Positions 20,032-29,227 of a stretch of 64,000 bases of DNA are shown in pieces. Source of the stretch: Salvia splendens (Eukaryota > Streptophyta > Magnoliopsida > Lamiales > Lamiaceae). The DNA is taken from assembly GCF_004379255.2 (NCBI RefSeq), contig NC_056037.1:31531012-31595011 (forward strand), given 5' to 3'. Position 1 is the first letter of the stretch. Each line of letters opens with the position of its first letter. The notes under the pieces are model-generated. The model worked only from the letters and a program-made list of their open reading frames with translations, was not told the DNA's origin and searched no databases. The position numbers and the translations under genes were made by a program.

Positions 20032-20040
20032 TGATTGCTA
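20032..20040 (-). promoter_or_regulatory. Candidate readthrough stop between gag-pro and pol
   Basis: The minus strand reads TAG CAA TCA at the end of gag-pro, in the same frame as pol. This fits the UAG-CAR-YYA context that makes a stop leaky in plant cells (the tobamovirus type). No shift or intron is needed to join the two proteins. Readthrough itself is inferred. Confidence 0.65.
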
Positions 20041-22152
20041 TGCTTGGTGGTGCCGATCTGACTGCTCGGCACTTCTAAGCGCAATTTGCAGACATTCCTT
20101 TGCTCTCTTTTGGTCACCTCGGATGACCGCTATCCCTCCTTTAGTAGGGATCTTGATGGTGAGGTGATAAGTGGAGCAAATGGCCCGAACTGTGTTGAGC
20201 CAGTCTCTTCCCAGGATGACGTTGTACGGGGACCGAGCTTTCACCACGAAAAACTCAATCATCGTACTGGAGCTAGTAGGCGCTTTCCCCACCGTGATCG
20301 GAAGGCTGATAATACCTTCAGGGCGGGTGTCCTCCTGGGCGAAGCTCTTCAGGGGAAGCGGAGCCGGGCTGAGCCGAGCTGGGTCCACTTCTAGTTTGTC
20401 GAAGCACTCTTTAAAAAGAATGCTGACTGACGCTCCTGTATCCACAAACACCCTGTGGATCAGTTTGTTTGCCACTCCGGCTTGGATGACAATGGCGTCT
20501 TGGTGAGGAGAGATGGCCGGGACGGGATCAGCATCCGAGAACGTAATCACTTCGTCCTGTTTCAGCCTTTTATGCGTTGGCTCTTCTCGATTGGAGCCTC
20601 TGCGCTCTGACTTCAGGGACGACTTGGTCTTCCCGGCAGGGAGAGCGTCAATAGTCAGGATTACTCCATCATATTGCGGCTCGTCATCGTCTTCGGGATC
20701 CGGCTGCCTTTTCGGATCCTGAGGAGCGCAGTTCGCACCTCTCTGCTTCTTATTCTTCTTTGACTGCTTGCTTTGGTATTTTTTCAATGTCCCTGCCCTC
20801 ACAAGAACATCGATACCTGCAGCCAAGTTTCTGCACTCCTCGGTATCGTGACCGTGGTCTTGATGGTAGGAGCAGTAGTTATCCTGGGGTCGGCGCGCGG
20901 CTGATTTCGTCATCCGCTTTGGCTTTTCGAACAGGTCAGAGTGCAGTTCGAAAATTTCCGCTCTCGGCTTGTTCAGCGGTACGAACTGAGCGGACGGCTT
21001 CTCGGGATTGAGACGGGGTCCCAATCTGTCTTGCACCGGAGTCCTTTGAATCCTTTCAAAAGGAGTTCGGCGAGGATGTCCCTGATCGCCAAAAGGAGTT
21101 CGGCGAGGATGTCCCTGATCGCTTTGATCGGGCTTCCTCCTGTCTCCTCGGGACGATGAGCTGTCTAACGACCGTTTGCGACGGTCTGCCTCATCGGCCC
21201 GGGAGTACTGGTCCGCAATGTCCCACATTTCCTGAGCTGTCTGCGGACCGCACTCAACGAGCTTCCTGTAGAGAGCTCCGGGCAGGATTCCATTTTGGAA
21301 TGCCGAGATGACAAGCAGGTCGTTGAGATCGTCTACTTGCAAGCATTCCTTGTGGAATCTTGTCATAAAGTCGCTGATTTTTTCGTCGCGACCTTGACGA
21401 ATGGAAAGCAGCTGAGCCGAAGTGATTCGGGCTTCCGCTTTCTGAAAGAACCTCCTGTGGAAGGCATCCATTAGATCTCGGTAAGATCTGATGCTGCCCT
21501 GGGGGAGGCTATCGAACCATCTTCTCGCGTTCCCGATGAGCAGCTCGGGAAACAGCTTGCACATGTGGACCTCGTTGAGACCCTGGTTCGCCATGTTATA
21601 CTGATAGCGCCCCAAGAAATCGTGAGGGTCCACGAGCCCGTCGTAAGTCATCGACGGAGTTCGGTAGTTCTGTGGTAGGGGAGTTCGGGTGATGTCGTCC
21701 GAGAACGGAGTCTTCAGTGCTCCGTACACGGCGAATCCGATATCTCGTCGGTATGGAGGAGATTGAGTTCTCCTGTGATTCCGGTACCGAGGAAGAACAG
21801 GAATATGTCGGGGTTGAGGATTCTTCTTCCTGGAAGACACGGCACTACTGCGGTAGTGACTTTCATGTCTGGATGAGGAAGGAGAATCCTCCGTTTTCGT
21901 CTTCGGCTCTTGGCTCTTTTGCAGGAAGGCTAAGAACTCATCCTGCTTCTCAGCCAAGAACAGCTTGACAGCCTCATTCAAATCAGGCTGCTGGGAAGAC
22001 TCAGTGGGACGATTTTTGGAGCGGCCTGTTCCTTCGCCATGAGAACTGGTGGTGGATTTATCCCTAGGCTGTTTTCCAGACCTATGGGATGGATTGGCTT
22101 CCTCCTGGTTCTCACGGGCAGGAATGCGGGTACTCTGCGATCTGGTATGCAT
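20038..22152 (-). CDS. Tat gag-protease polyprotein
   Basis: 704 residues. The N-terminal third is basic and Ser/Arg-rich. The Gag capsid-type domain (Retrotrans_gag) follows, with 'ELLIGNARRWFDSLP' and 'FHRRFFQKAEARI'. A small tandem duplication repeats 'QGHPRRTPF' (bases about 21060-21120). A zinc-knuckle-like 'CSYHQDHGHDTEEC' comes next, then the aspartic protease with DTGAS at 571-575 and 'NVILGRDWL' near 644-652. Start: the first ATG 76 bp inside the 5' LTR boundary. It ends at TAG 20038-20040, directly before pol in the same frame. Gag packages element RNA in cytoplasmic particles; the protease would cut the fusion. Confidence 0.95.
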   Translation of the reverse strand: MHTRSQSTRIPARENQEEANPSHRSGKQPRDKSTTSSHGEGTGRSKNRPTESSQQPDLNEAVKLFLAEKQDEFLAFLQKSQEPKTKTEDSPSSSRHESHYRSSAVSSRKKNPQPRHIPVLPRYRNHRRTQSPPYRRDIGFAVYGALKTPFSDDITRTPLPQNYRTPSMTYDGLVDPHDFLGRYQYNMANQGLNEVHMCKLFPELLIGNARRWFDSLPQGSIRSYRDLMDAFHRRFFQKAEARITSAQLLSIRQGRDEKISDFMTRFHKECLQVDDLNDLLVISAFQNGILPGALYRKLVECGPQTAQEMWDIADQYSRADEADRRKRSLDSSSSRGDRRKPDQSDQGHPRRTPFGDQGHPRRTPFERIQRTPVQDRLGPRLNPEKPSAQFVPLNKPRAEIFELHSDLFEKPKRMTKSAARRPQDNYCSYHQDHGHDTEECRNLAAGIDVLVRAGTLKKYQSKQSKKNKKQRGANCAPQDPKRQPDPEDDDEPQYDGVILTIDALPAGKTKSSLKSERRGSNREEPTHKRLKQDEVITFSDADPVPAISPHQDAIVIQAGVANKLIHRVFVDTGASVSILFKECFDKLEVDPARLSPAPLPLKSFAQEDTRPEGIISLPITVGKAPTSSSTMIEFFVVKARSPYNVILGRDWLNTVRAICSTYHLTIKIPTKGGIAVIRGDQKRAKECLQIALRSAEQSDRHHQA

Positions 22153-22205
22153 TTTTTGGGTGGAAAAAATGGATCAAAAATTCGCTTTATCACAAATTTT
22201 GTTCT

Positions 22206-22228
22206 CTGTTTCCCACAGACGGCGCCAG
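22206..22228 (-). promoter_or_regulatory. Primer binding site of the Tat element
   Basis: On the minus strand TGGCGCCGTCTGTGGGAA starts one or two bases after the 5' LTR end. TGGCGCC complements a tRNA 3' end GGCGCCA; tRNA-Asp is a usual primer for related plant Gypsy elements, but the match beyond the first bases cannot be checked here. Confidence 0.75.
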
Positions 22229-22969
22229 TGATGGATCCGCGAATTTCTGACGTTAGTAAATGCTGGTAGAGAATGAAGATTATGACACAAAGAATTTACG
22301 TGGTTCGATTTACTGAAGTAAATCTACGTCCACGGGAAAAAGGGAGGGCAAGATTGTATTGCTTGATCTGTTTTCTACAGCTTACAAATACCAACTTGCT
22401 ATTTGCTATATGGTGTTTTATCTCTAGAGAGCTTAACCCTCTTCTATCTGATCTAAGTTCTATTTATATCTTGAACTAAGATCGTGGCTTGCATCACCAC
22501 CCTAAGTCGTGGATGTCGTGTAGGTCATGGCCTAAGATCGTGGATGTAGCGTAGGTCATGGCCTACGATCGTGGCCTGAGTTGACACCACGTGGTAGTGG
22601 GTGTGTTGGACATCCTGTATGGGTCCACTAACTCCTTGTTCGGTCGAATACTGAGACCGAACTGCTTTGGTTGCCGATCTGAGAGTAGAGCTTGATGCCG
22701 ACCTGAGAGCAGAGCTTGATTGGATGGCTTTTACCGAGCTGTAGGCTGAGGCCGAACTCTTTGGTAATGCCGAACTCATACTCCTGCTTTGGTTGTCGAT
22801 CTGAGAGTAGAGCTTGATGCCGACCTGAGAGCAGAGCTTGATAGGTTGGCTTTTACCGAGCTGTAGGCTGAGGCCGAACTCTTTGGTAATGCCGAACTCA
22901 TACTCTTCCTTGGGCTTTGGGCTGATGGGCCGTCATTGCTGTGGGGCTTGTTTAGTACGCACCCCATCA
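22229..22969 (-). repeat. 5' LTR of the Tat element
   Basis: 741 bp, TGATG...CATCA, matching 11872-12612 throughout my reading, with the same pair of tandem 122-bp units. The element's promoter should lie here. Confidence 0.95.
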
Positions 22970-23634
22970 TCAAGTGTATTTCTTTTAAACTTGATGGAAA
23001 ACTTGCAAGCCAATTTTTCTACACTCAGTTTCAGCCGTCAGTGTTATTCTCCAACCTTGAATAATACTCGTATATATTGTCATACCCAAAAATGTATTAA
23101 TTCTTTCACTTCACTGTAAGCCAGTATGTTCCATCTAAAATTTCCCTTTTAGCAAAAAAATACTAGTAATTAACACATTATTTATTTTATTACCTACTTT
23201 ATTCTATCTTCTTCTTTAGTTTATTTTTTAGCAAAAAAATACTAACACGTTTTCTTTTACTTTATTATTTTACCTACTTTATTCTATCTTCCTTTTTATT
23301 TGATTTTCTCTCTTTCCACCTCTGTCTACTCGACGAACATCTTGATTTTAATTAATAATGTTCAACCTTTTTTTCTATCAAAGAATTTCATGGACGGTTA
23401 ATTCTAGTATGATACAGATTAAATCGAAAAAATTGAGATCAATTTCAATACCCTTTCCTTTTTAAATAAAAACTTGCTTGAATAGGATATTTTCAATTTT
23501 CCATATATTTACAATGTTTTTCGAATTAATTAATTATTTAGAATGCGTTACAAAACAAATTATTCAATTGTAACAAAACAAACGTCGAGTCAAGTGTAAA
23601 TTAATTATACCACCAGTGATGGATTTTATTGTTA

Positions 23635-23923
23635 GAGCATCTCCAAGGGAGAGGGTATATGGAGAGATAAAGAGAAATAACTACCATATTTACCTCTTCT
23701 TCATAAAATTCATGCTCCAAGGGAAAGAGTATTTGATGAGGTATTATACCTTATTTCATTTTGAGAATGTATTTTGTTTATAAAGTTAGTTATTTTGTTT
23801 GCTTTTCTAATTTACCTTCTTTCCTTGAAATTCATTACTTTTTAAGAAGGTATAATAACCTTTTAAAAAAAAGTAAATAAGAAATGTACCTTCTCAATAT
23901 ATCTTTCTTCCTTGGAGATGCTC
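23635..23923. mobile_element. Tourist/Harbinger-type MITE, TSD TTA
   Basis: 289 bp with a perfect 14-bp TIR, GAGCATCTCCAAGG...CCTTGGAGATGCTC, flanked by TTA (23632-23634, 23924-23926). AT-rich inside, no ORF. The ends resemble those of the larger Harbinger-type element at 38141. Confidence 0.9.
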
Positions 23924-24914
23924 TTATAATGTTCAAGAAAATCCAAACTCAGGATAACAATAGATAAAAAGTCCTTGAACACTGATGAAACAGCAACTAA
24001 AATTAACCATTTTATATAAATAACTACAACTAGCAATTAAAGAAAATACCTGAGTTGAATATAGGTATAAATTTAATTGGAAGAAATTTTCAATTCGTTA
24101 CTTTTTTCGAACTAGTTTGTGCAGGTCTTTTATTATAATATGAAGATGTGTGTGTAAGTTTTTTATTTGTCCATTCAATTTTATATGGTCGAAACTTAGA
24201 AGTCACAAATCCTATTCAGACTATAAAAATACATAATACTTGGGAAAACTTCACCATTATTACCTTAATTTATAAATAAAATTAGTTGGTCAGAGGTTTC
24301 ATGACGTTGATGAGCATGCACTAAGGGTTCACCTAGCATGAAATTTTTCAACAAACGTAATAAATTGTGGGTGATGGCTCAGTTCCTGATATTTTTATGG
24401 CCTAGCCAAAATAAAGAGTAAAACAACAATCCTTATATTGACTGAATTTTTGTTAAAATTGTCATACATCAGAACATAAAACATAGTACTATTATTATTG
24501 ATGAGTAAAAAGGACATTTGAGTTTATATTAATAAAATAGTTAAAGTTTATGAATGTAGATATGATGAGAGTAAGATCTATTTTGATGCCATGTTAAATT
24601 TTATAGAGCTAGATATTCTCGTTCATTGAATCATATGTACATAATTAAGACCAATAAAATCCTAATAAAATTGAGTGATGATAGGAGAAGTGACTTACTA
24701 GACTTATATATGAATATTTCAACATTTTTCAATCAAATAAGGTATATACTTCTACTTGTTCGGTGTATATTGAAAAACATGTTTTGAGGTACTTTGTACT
24801 ACGTAAAACCTTATTTCTTGAATTAATAAGAAAAAATTATTTTTATCACATGATGTACCTTTTTATGATTATTATTGATTATTGATTATTTCAAGTAAAT
24901 ATAATATTAACTTT

Positions 24915-25351
24915 GTCCTTCATTAAATGTCAACTTTTGTCATTTTCGTCGGTCCTACGTTAATTGTCCACTTTTATTTTTTTACCATAAATAGTAAGTA
25001 GGTCTCATATTCCTCTAACTCATTTCATTCACATTTTATTATAAACCTAATATATAAAAGTGAGACTCTTATTACACTAATTTTACAACATATTTTCTTT
25101 TACATTTCTTAAAACTCGTGGCGCAACCAAAGTAGAAAATTATTAGGGGACGAAGAGAGTAGTGTGAATTGAGCAAAAAAGTAAACTTTCTAAATTTAGT
25201 GGAATATGAGACCAACATATCATTTATGTAATGAGTTAGTGGAATATGAAACATATATATATATACCATTTATAATAAAAGTGAAACAAGATTCTTAATT
25301 ATGGACAAATAGAAATGACAAATTGAGAATTCTAATAGCAGATAGAGGGAG
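24915..25351. mobile_element. Decayed Stowaway-like MITE
   Basis: The right end GATAGAGGGAG|TA matches a Stowaway terminus, and the inner arms are inverted repeats (for example 'GTCTCATATTCC' near 24992 and 'GGAATATGAGAC' near 25200). The left terminus is eroded, so its position is approximate. Confidence 0.45.
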
Positions 25352-27039
25352 TAGTAAATAATAAAAAAAATGAGAGAATAATCTAAACCGTTAGAATCTA
25401 TGACTATTGGAAATAAAGTGAGAGACACTCACTAAATAAATAATTATCTATTGGATTGATCATTGATACCTCCTCAAATGCATCTCATTGATACCTCCTC
25501 AAATGCATCTCATCAACTCAAGAATCTAAAGCTCGGTTTTATGTTGTTATATTATCTCAATGCGAATTATGTACATTAAGGAGATCGCTACCGAAAATTG
25601 CCATACAAATATAAAATTAAGAGTAGAAAAATGGGTTTAATAGTAATAATAACGTTATCCTTTGTAATCATTTCTAAAGGATAATACTATCATATTGGTT
25701 TGGTACCATCTAAAATTGATGAAGAAATAGGGAGTATAATATTATACTAAGTGATAGGGAAAGAGCCCTAATTTATGGTTTCTTTTACCATAATTTAATA
25801 TTCGATTGTTCAAAGCTTATAGTTAAGGTTTTGGTTATACTTGTTAAGGGGGAACACGTTACTTCCAAATAGGAGTTTTCGGCGTGTTGTCTAAATATTA
25901 TTTGCTATCGCCATCCATTTTCACTTTTTTTAATGATTCTGTTACTATCAAATAAACTTATGGAATATCGACAGCGTTCAGATTTGTTTTCTTAATCTGC
26001 ATTAGTTTAAAATTTTAAATTCTAAGATAACACTATAAATCTGAATTGTTTCGAAATATCGGAAAGATATGAATTGAAACGAAATTATAAATATATGAAA
26101 TCCATTTTTTTTAAATAAATAGTACTCCACTATAAATTATAAATCAAAATAAAAAAAAATTCAATCGAACGAAAGATCTTTAAAAAATTCCAAAGTACAT
26201 TAAAATATGCCAATTTTGTTAGGGATGATTATAACTAAATACGCGATAATAAAATTTTATGAGAAATGTCAGCGATTGAAAATTTGTGTACATGGAAGCA
26301 AAATTCTGGAGTAATACTGCTATAAAAAGGTCTAGGATTCAACTTCAATGGTCCCCATCCTAAGTAAAACATAGTAATATATTTTTTCAAATATCTAATA
26401 ATATGTATTGTAATATTGAAAAATAAAAATCTCAATTAGTTTTGTAACTGGTCGAAATCTGAAATTTTGAATAGTAAAATAAAAGGTTGACATTTAATAC
26501 AAAAATACATGGTGAACAAACTAAACCATGTATTTAATACAAAAATACATGGTGAACAAACTAAACATATACTACATGCTACAATTATTTTTACATAACA
26601 AAGTAAGAAAACCTTTGTTCATTTTGGAGTCTATGATGTCTATCACTCTTAGTCATTGTTTTTTTTTGTTACATATACTATATATAGGGGTGGGTTTTGC
26701 ATGCTATGGTACTGTGTTATATTGTTTATGTTGTATAGTTTGCATATATAAAAAGACTCGATTGAGTTACTAGTGCAGTAGCCAGTAGTGCTCGACATAA
26801 GGCCCTTGAGGTATTAGATGAGAATGTTCCATAATTTAAGACCAAATTATACTATATCAGGGCCGAAATCAAGGGAAATAGGTAGGAAAACTAAAGAAAC
26901 CACTACATAGAATGTTGACAAAAATGTTTGCTTTCAATTCATTTTATAGTCATCTTTAGTTTCGTAAAAGAGGTGAAGTCGAGCCTAATACTATTCAAAA
27001 ATAAAGAGGTTAGGGATACGCACAACATGTCAACTGCTA

Positions 27040-27288
27040 CTCCCTCTGTCTGCTATTAGGAGTCTCATTCTTTAGCGGCATGAGTTTTAAAAAATGTTAA
27101 GAAAAGTGGGCGGAAAAAAGTTACTGGAATATGAGTCTCACTTGTATATATTAATTTTGAATGAAATGTTAGTGGAATGAGTTAGTGAAAAATCGACCCT
27201 TTTACCATTTATGGTAAAAGTGAACCGAGACTCCTATTCACGGACGGACTATAATAAAAAATGGACTCTTATTCGCTGACGGAGGGAG
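27040..27288. mobile_element. Stowaway MITE (Tc1/mariner), TSD TA
   Basis: 249 bp, CTCCCTCTGTC...GACGGAGGGAG ends, TA on both sides (27038-27039, 27289-27290). Non-coding. Confidence 0.9.
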
Positions 27289-27806
27289 TATATGATCGAT
27301 GTATACGAGATTCCGACCACCTCCTATTATCCTTAAGTGATCAATTATTCGATCTAAGGCAAAAAGAAAATTCAGACACCAACCTTTAATCCACATACTA
27401 GTATGATACATAAGAGTTTATTTTCCATATCCCCGTTTCGATCAATCTCAATGTCTCGAAACACTACATTGTTATGGACATCAGAGATGGACTATGAGAT
27501 AATATAAAACATGAAACATCCACTTATTCCTATTAATTTTACAAAAAGATATCTCAATCAAGACAACAAACAAGCCTTCAGATTACTCGGCAAGTGAATA
27601 GCAAATCACAACAATGATACCAAGAGTTTACTGAAAATTTTGTAGCAACACATGATGTGTTCCATTGTCTCCATCTCTTCGTTGGATAAGAATCATAAGA
27701 TATATCGGAAGTGGATCTCCCGCAGGAATCCAAGCCCAAGTACATCGGTCATCTTCGATTCAGGGATGCCAAATTTGAAAAGTCTATAATCTCCGCACAG
27801 AAGGTT

Positions 27807-28170
27807 GGGAACGGATCCCCTGCTGTGGAGAAATCACAGCAGGGGCAGCTGTGCTCAAAACGCAGCGTTCCGGAGTTGGGGAACGGCGCCGTTTTGTGTG
27901 TTCACAATTCAATTGACAGTTTCTTCCACGTTTTCATTTCAATCTAATTCCTCTCTCTTTCTGATTTTTTTCTTTACTGGAAACTAAATCAATTTAATAA
28001 AAATAAGAAATCTGATGTTACGTATACAAATCCAATTATAAACTAAACTAATCTGTGAAGGAGTTACATAATTGTATTTGGTTAATTTGTATAAGGCAAT
28101 TGGGTATGTATGCTTGCGATTCGGACCAAATGTTCCAAGTAATGCATACCAAGTGCTCGAAGAAAAGACC
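27807..28170 (+). repeat. Left TIR of the MULE
   Basis: Starts GGGAACGGATCCCC and ends at 'CTCGAAGAAAAGACC'. Inverted partner of 31784-32150. Confidence 0.95.
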
Positions 28171-28783
28171 AGAGAAGTAATTTACGCGGGACTTATATAG
28201 AAATTTATAAAGTCCCGTCTACATTCCTACAATATTTGTTTCATAAGTCCTGCCCACAACACTATTTTTTAGTAATAGCCAATCATATAAAAACAAAATG
28301 ATAGTAAAAAATAATGATTCCATGTTCGATAATAATATATATTTCCCAATTTCATTTATAAAATATGCAATATATGGTTTGGGAAATGAGATACATACGT
28401 CCGTCCATAGAACAAATAAGTAGTTCTCTGATTTTTCATTTCTAAAATAAGTCTTCTCCCATTTCTCCAATAAGTCAGACTGAAATAATTCAAACAGAGT
28501 AGATGTTTAAAACATTAATACTCCATTTATAGTTAACATTAGATATAACAATTATAATTCAGCACTTCAAGAGATACTTACATCAAAAATATAAATTCAA
28601 ATGCATGAGATATCTATTATATCAAAAAAACAATTATAATTCAACACTTCAAGAGATGCTTACATCAAAAATATATATTCAAATGTACGAGATATCTATT
28701 ATATCAAAAAGTACAAGCATGAATTTCAATGATCTTGATAGTTGATGCTAGATGTGCCTCCAGAGCTCCATTTTAGTGCTGCA

Positions 28784-29131
28784 TCGAATAATTGGATCAA
28801 TGAAACATGTGCATGCTAAGAAGAAAAGATATAGTTTATAGAGAGGCACAACTAAGAACAAAGAATAAAAGAGGGTACCATCTCGGACTTAAGCTTTTTG
28901 TTCTATTGGAATGTGTTCCATCAACAGAATATAAGGTTTGATCTAATGGTGCCTACATTAAAAAATAAAAAAATATAAATTGCAACAAATTACACCCAAA
29001 AGTTGTAGTATAAGTAGTCATACCGTTAACAATTCAGTGAAACTTAAATAATTTCCCGTCCTTTCAAGGCATGCATTAGATGTTAGAAGTGCCGGACTAG
29101 CAATATGCAATGAATTTTGTGCTCCAACAAC
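28784..29131 (-). other. Candidate 3' exons of the MULE transposase
   Basis: Downstream of the main transposase frame the minus strand offers GT-AG-bounded segments with coding character. A donor GTAAGT at 29203 would end exon 1 at 29204. An exon 29024-29131 (exactly 36 codons, 'GAQNSLHIASPALLTSN') fits in phase. An exon 28952-28879 ('APLDQTLYSVDGTHSNRT') ends in phase 2, and a last segment starts at 28815. Exon 1 however meets TGA (29228-29230) eight codons before the donor, so either the stop is a new mutation or the exons are relics. Phase in the last exon is unresolved. Confidence 0.45.
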
Positions 29132-29227
29132 CTACAGTTATTACAAAATATGTAATTAGCTAACTCATTTTCAAATCTATAACAGTATAATAATTCTACT
29201 TACTTGTACTTTATGATTTGGTTTCCT

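Larger units (their letters stand above)
11872..22969 (-). mobile_element. Complete Ty3/Gypsy retrotransposon, Tat lineage, TSD TCAAG
   Basis: 11,098 bp on the minus strand between PB1-gene downstream DNA and intergenic DNA. Two 741-bp LTRs (TGATG...CATCA) read as identical over their length, and both sides carry TCAAG (11867-11871, 22970-22974). The order along the element is LTR, PBS, gag-protease, TAG, RT-RNaseH-second RNaseH-integrase, a repeat-rich spacer, two antisense genes, PPT, LTR. The extra archaeal-type RNase H and the antisense genes place it in the Tat group. Identical LTRs mean a recent insertion. All sense proteins needed for movement look uninterrupted except for the gag/pol stop. 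Confidence 0.95.
22975..27797. other. AT-rich intergenic region, MITE-bearing, no gene
   Basis: No coding region is supported. Besides the MITEs listed separately it has small tandem duplications: 25 bp twice at 25461-25510, and about 45 bp twice at 26489-26567 around 'ATACATGGTGAACAAACTAA'. 23150-23330 contains two diverged copies of a T-rich motif with 'CCTACTTTATTCTATCTTC'. Confidence 0.6.

Noticed and set aside
26528..26773. 81-residue frame
   Set aside because: Begins in a small tandem duplication and reads as hydrophobic AT-rich noise.
27700..27806. Possible leucine-rich-repeat (NBS-LRR) remnant at the MULE insertion site
   Set aside because: Joining the flanks gives short stretches resembling resistance-gene sequence in several frames, but no frame stays open and no clear motif is visible.
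28219..28470. 83-residue minus-strand frame inside the MULE
   Set aside because: Non-coding spacer next to the left TIR; no similarity to MULE proteins.
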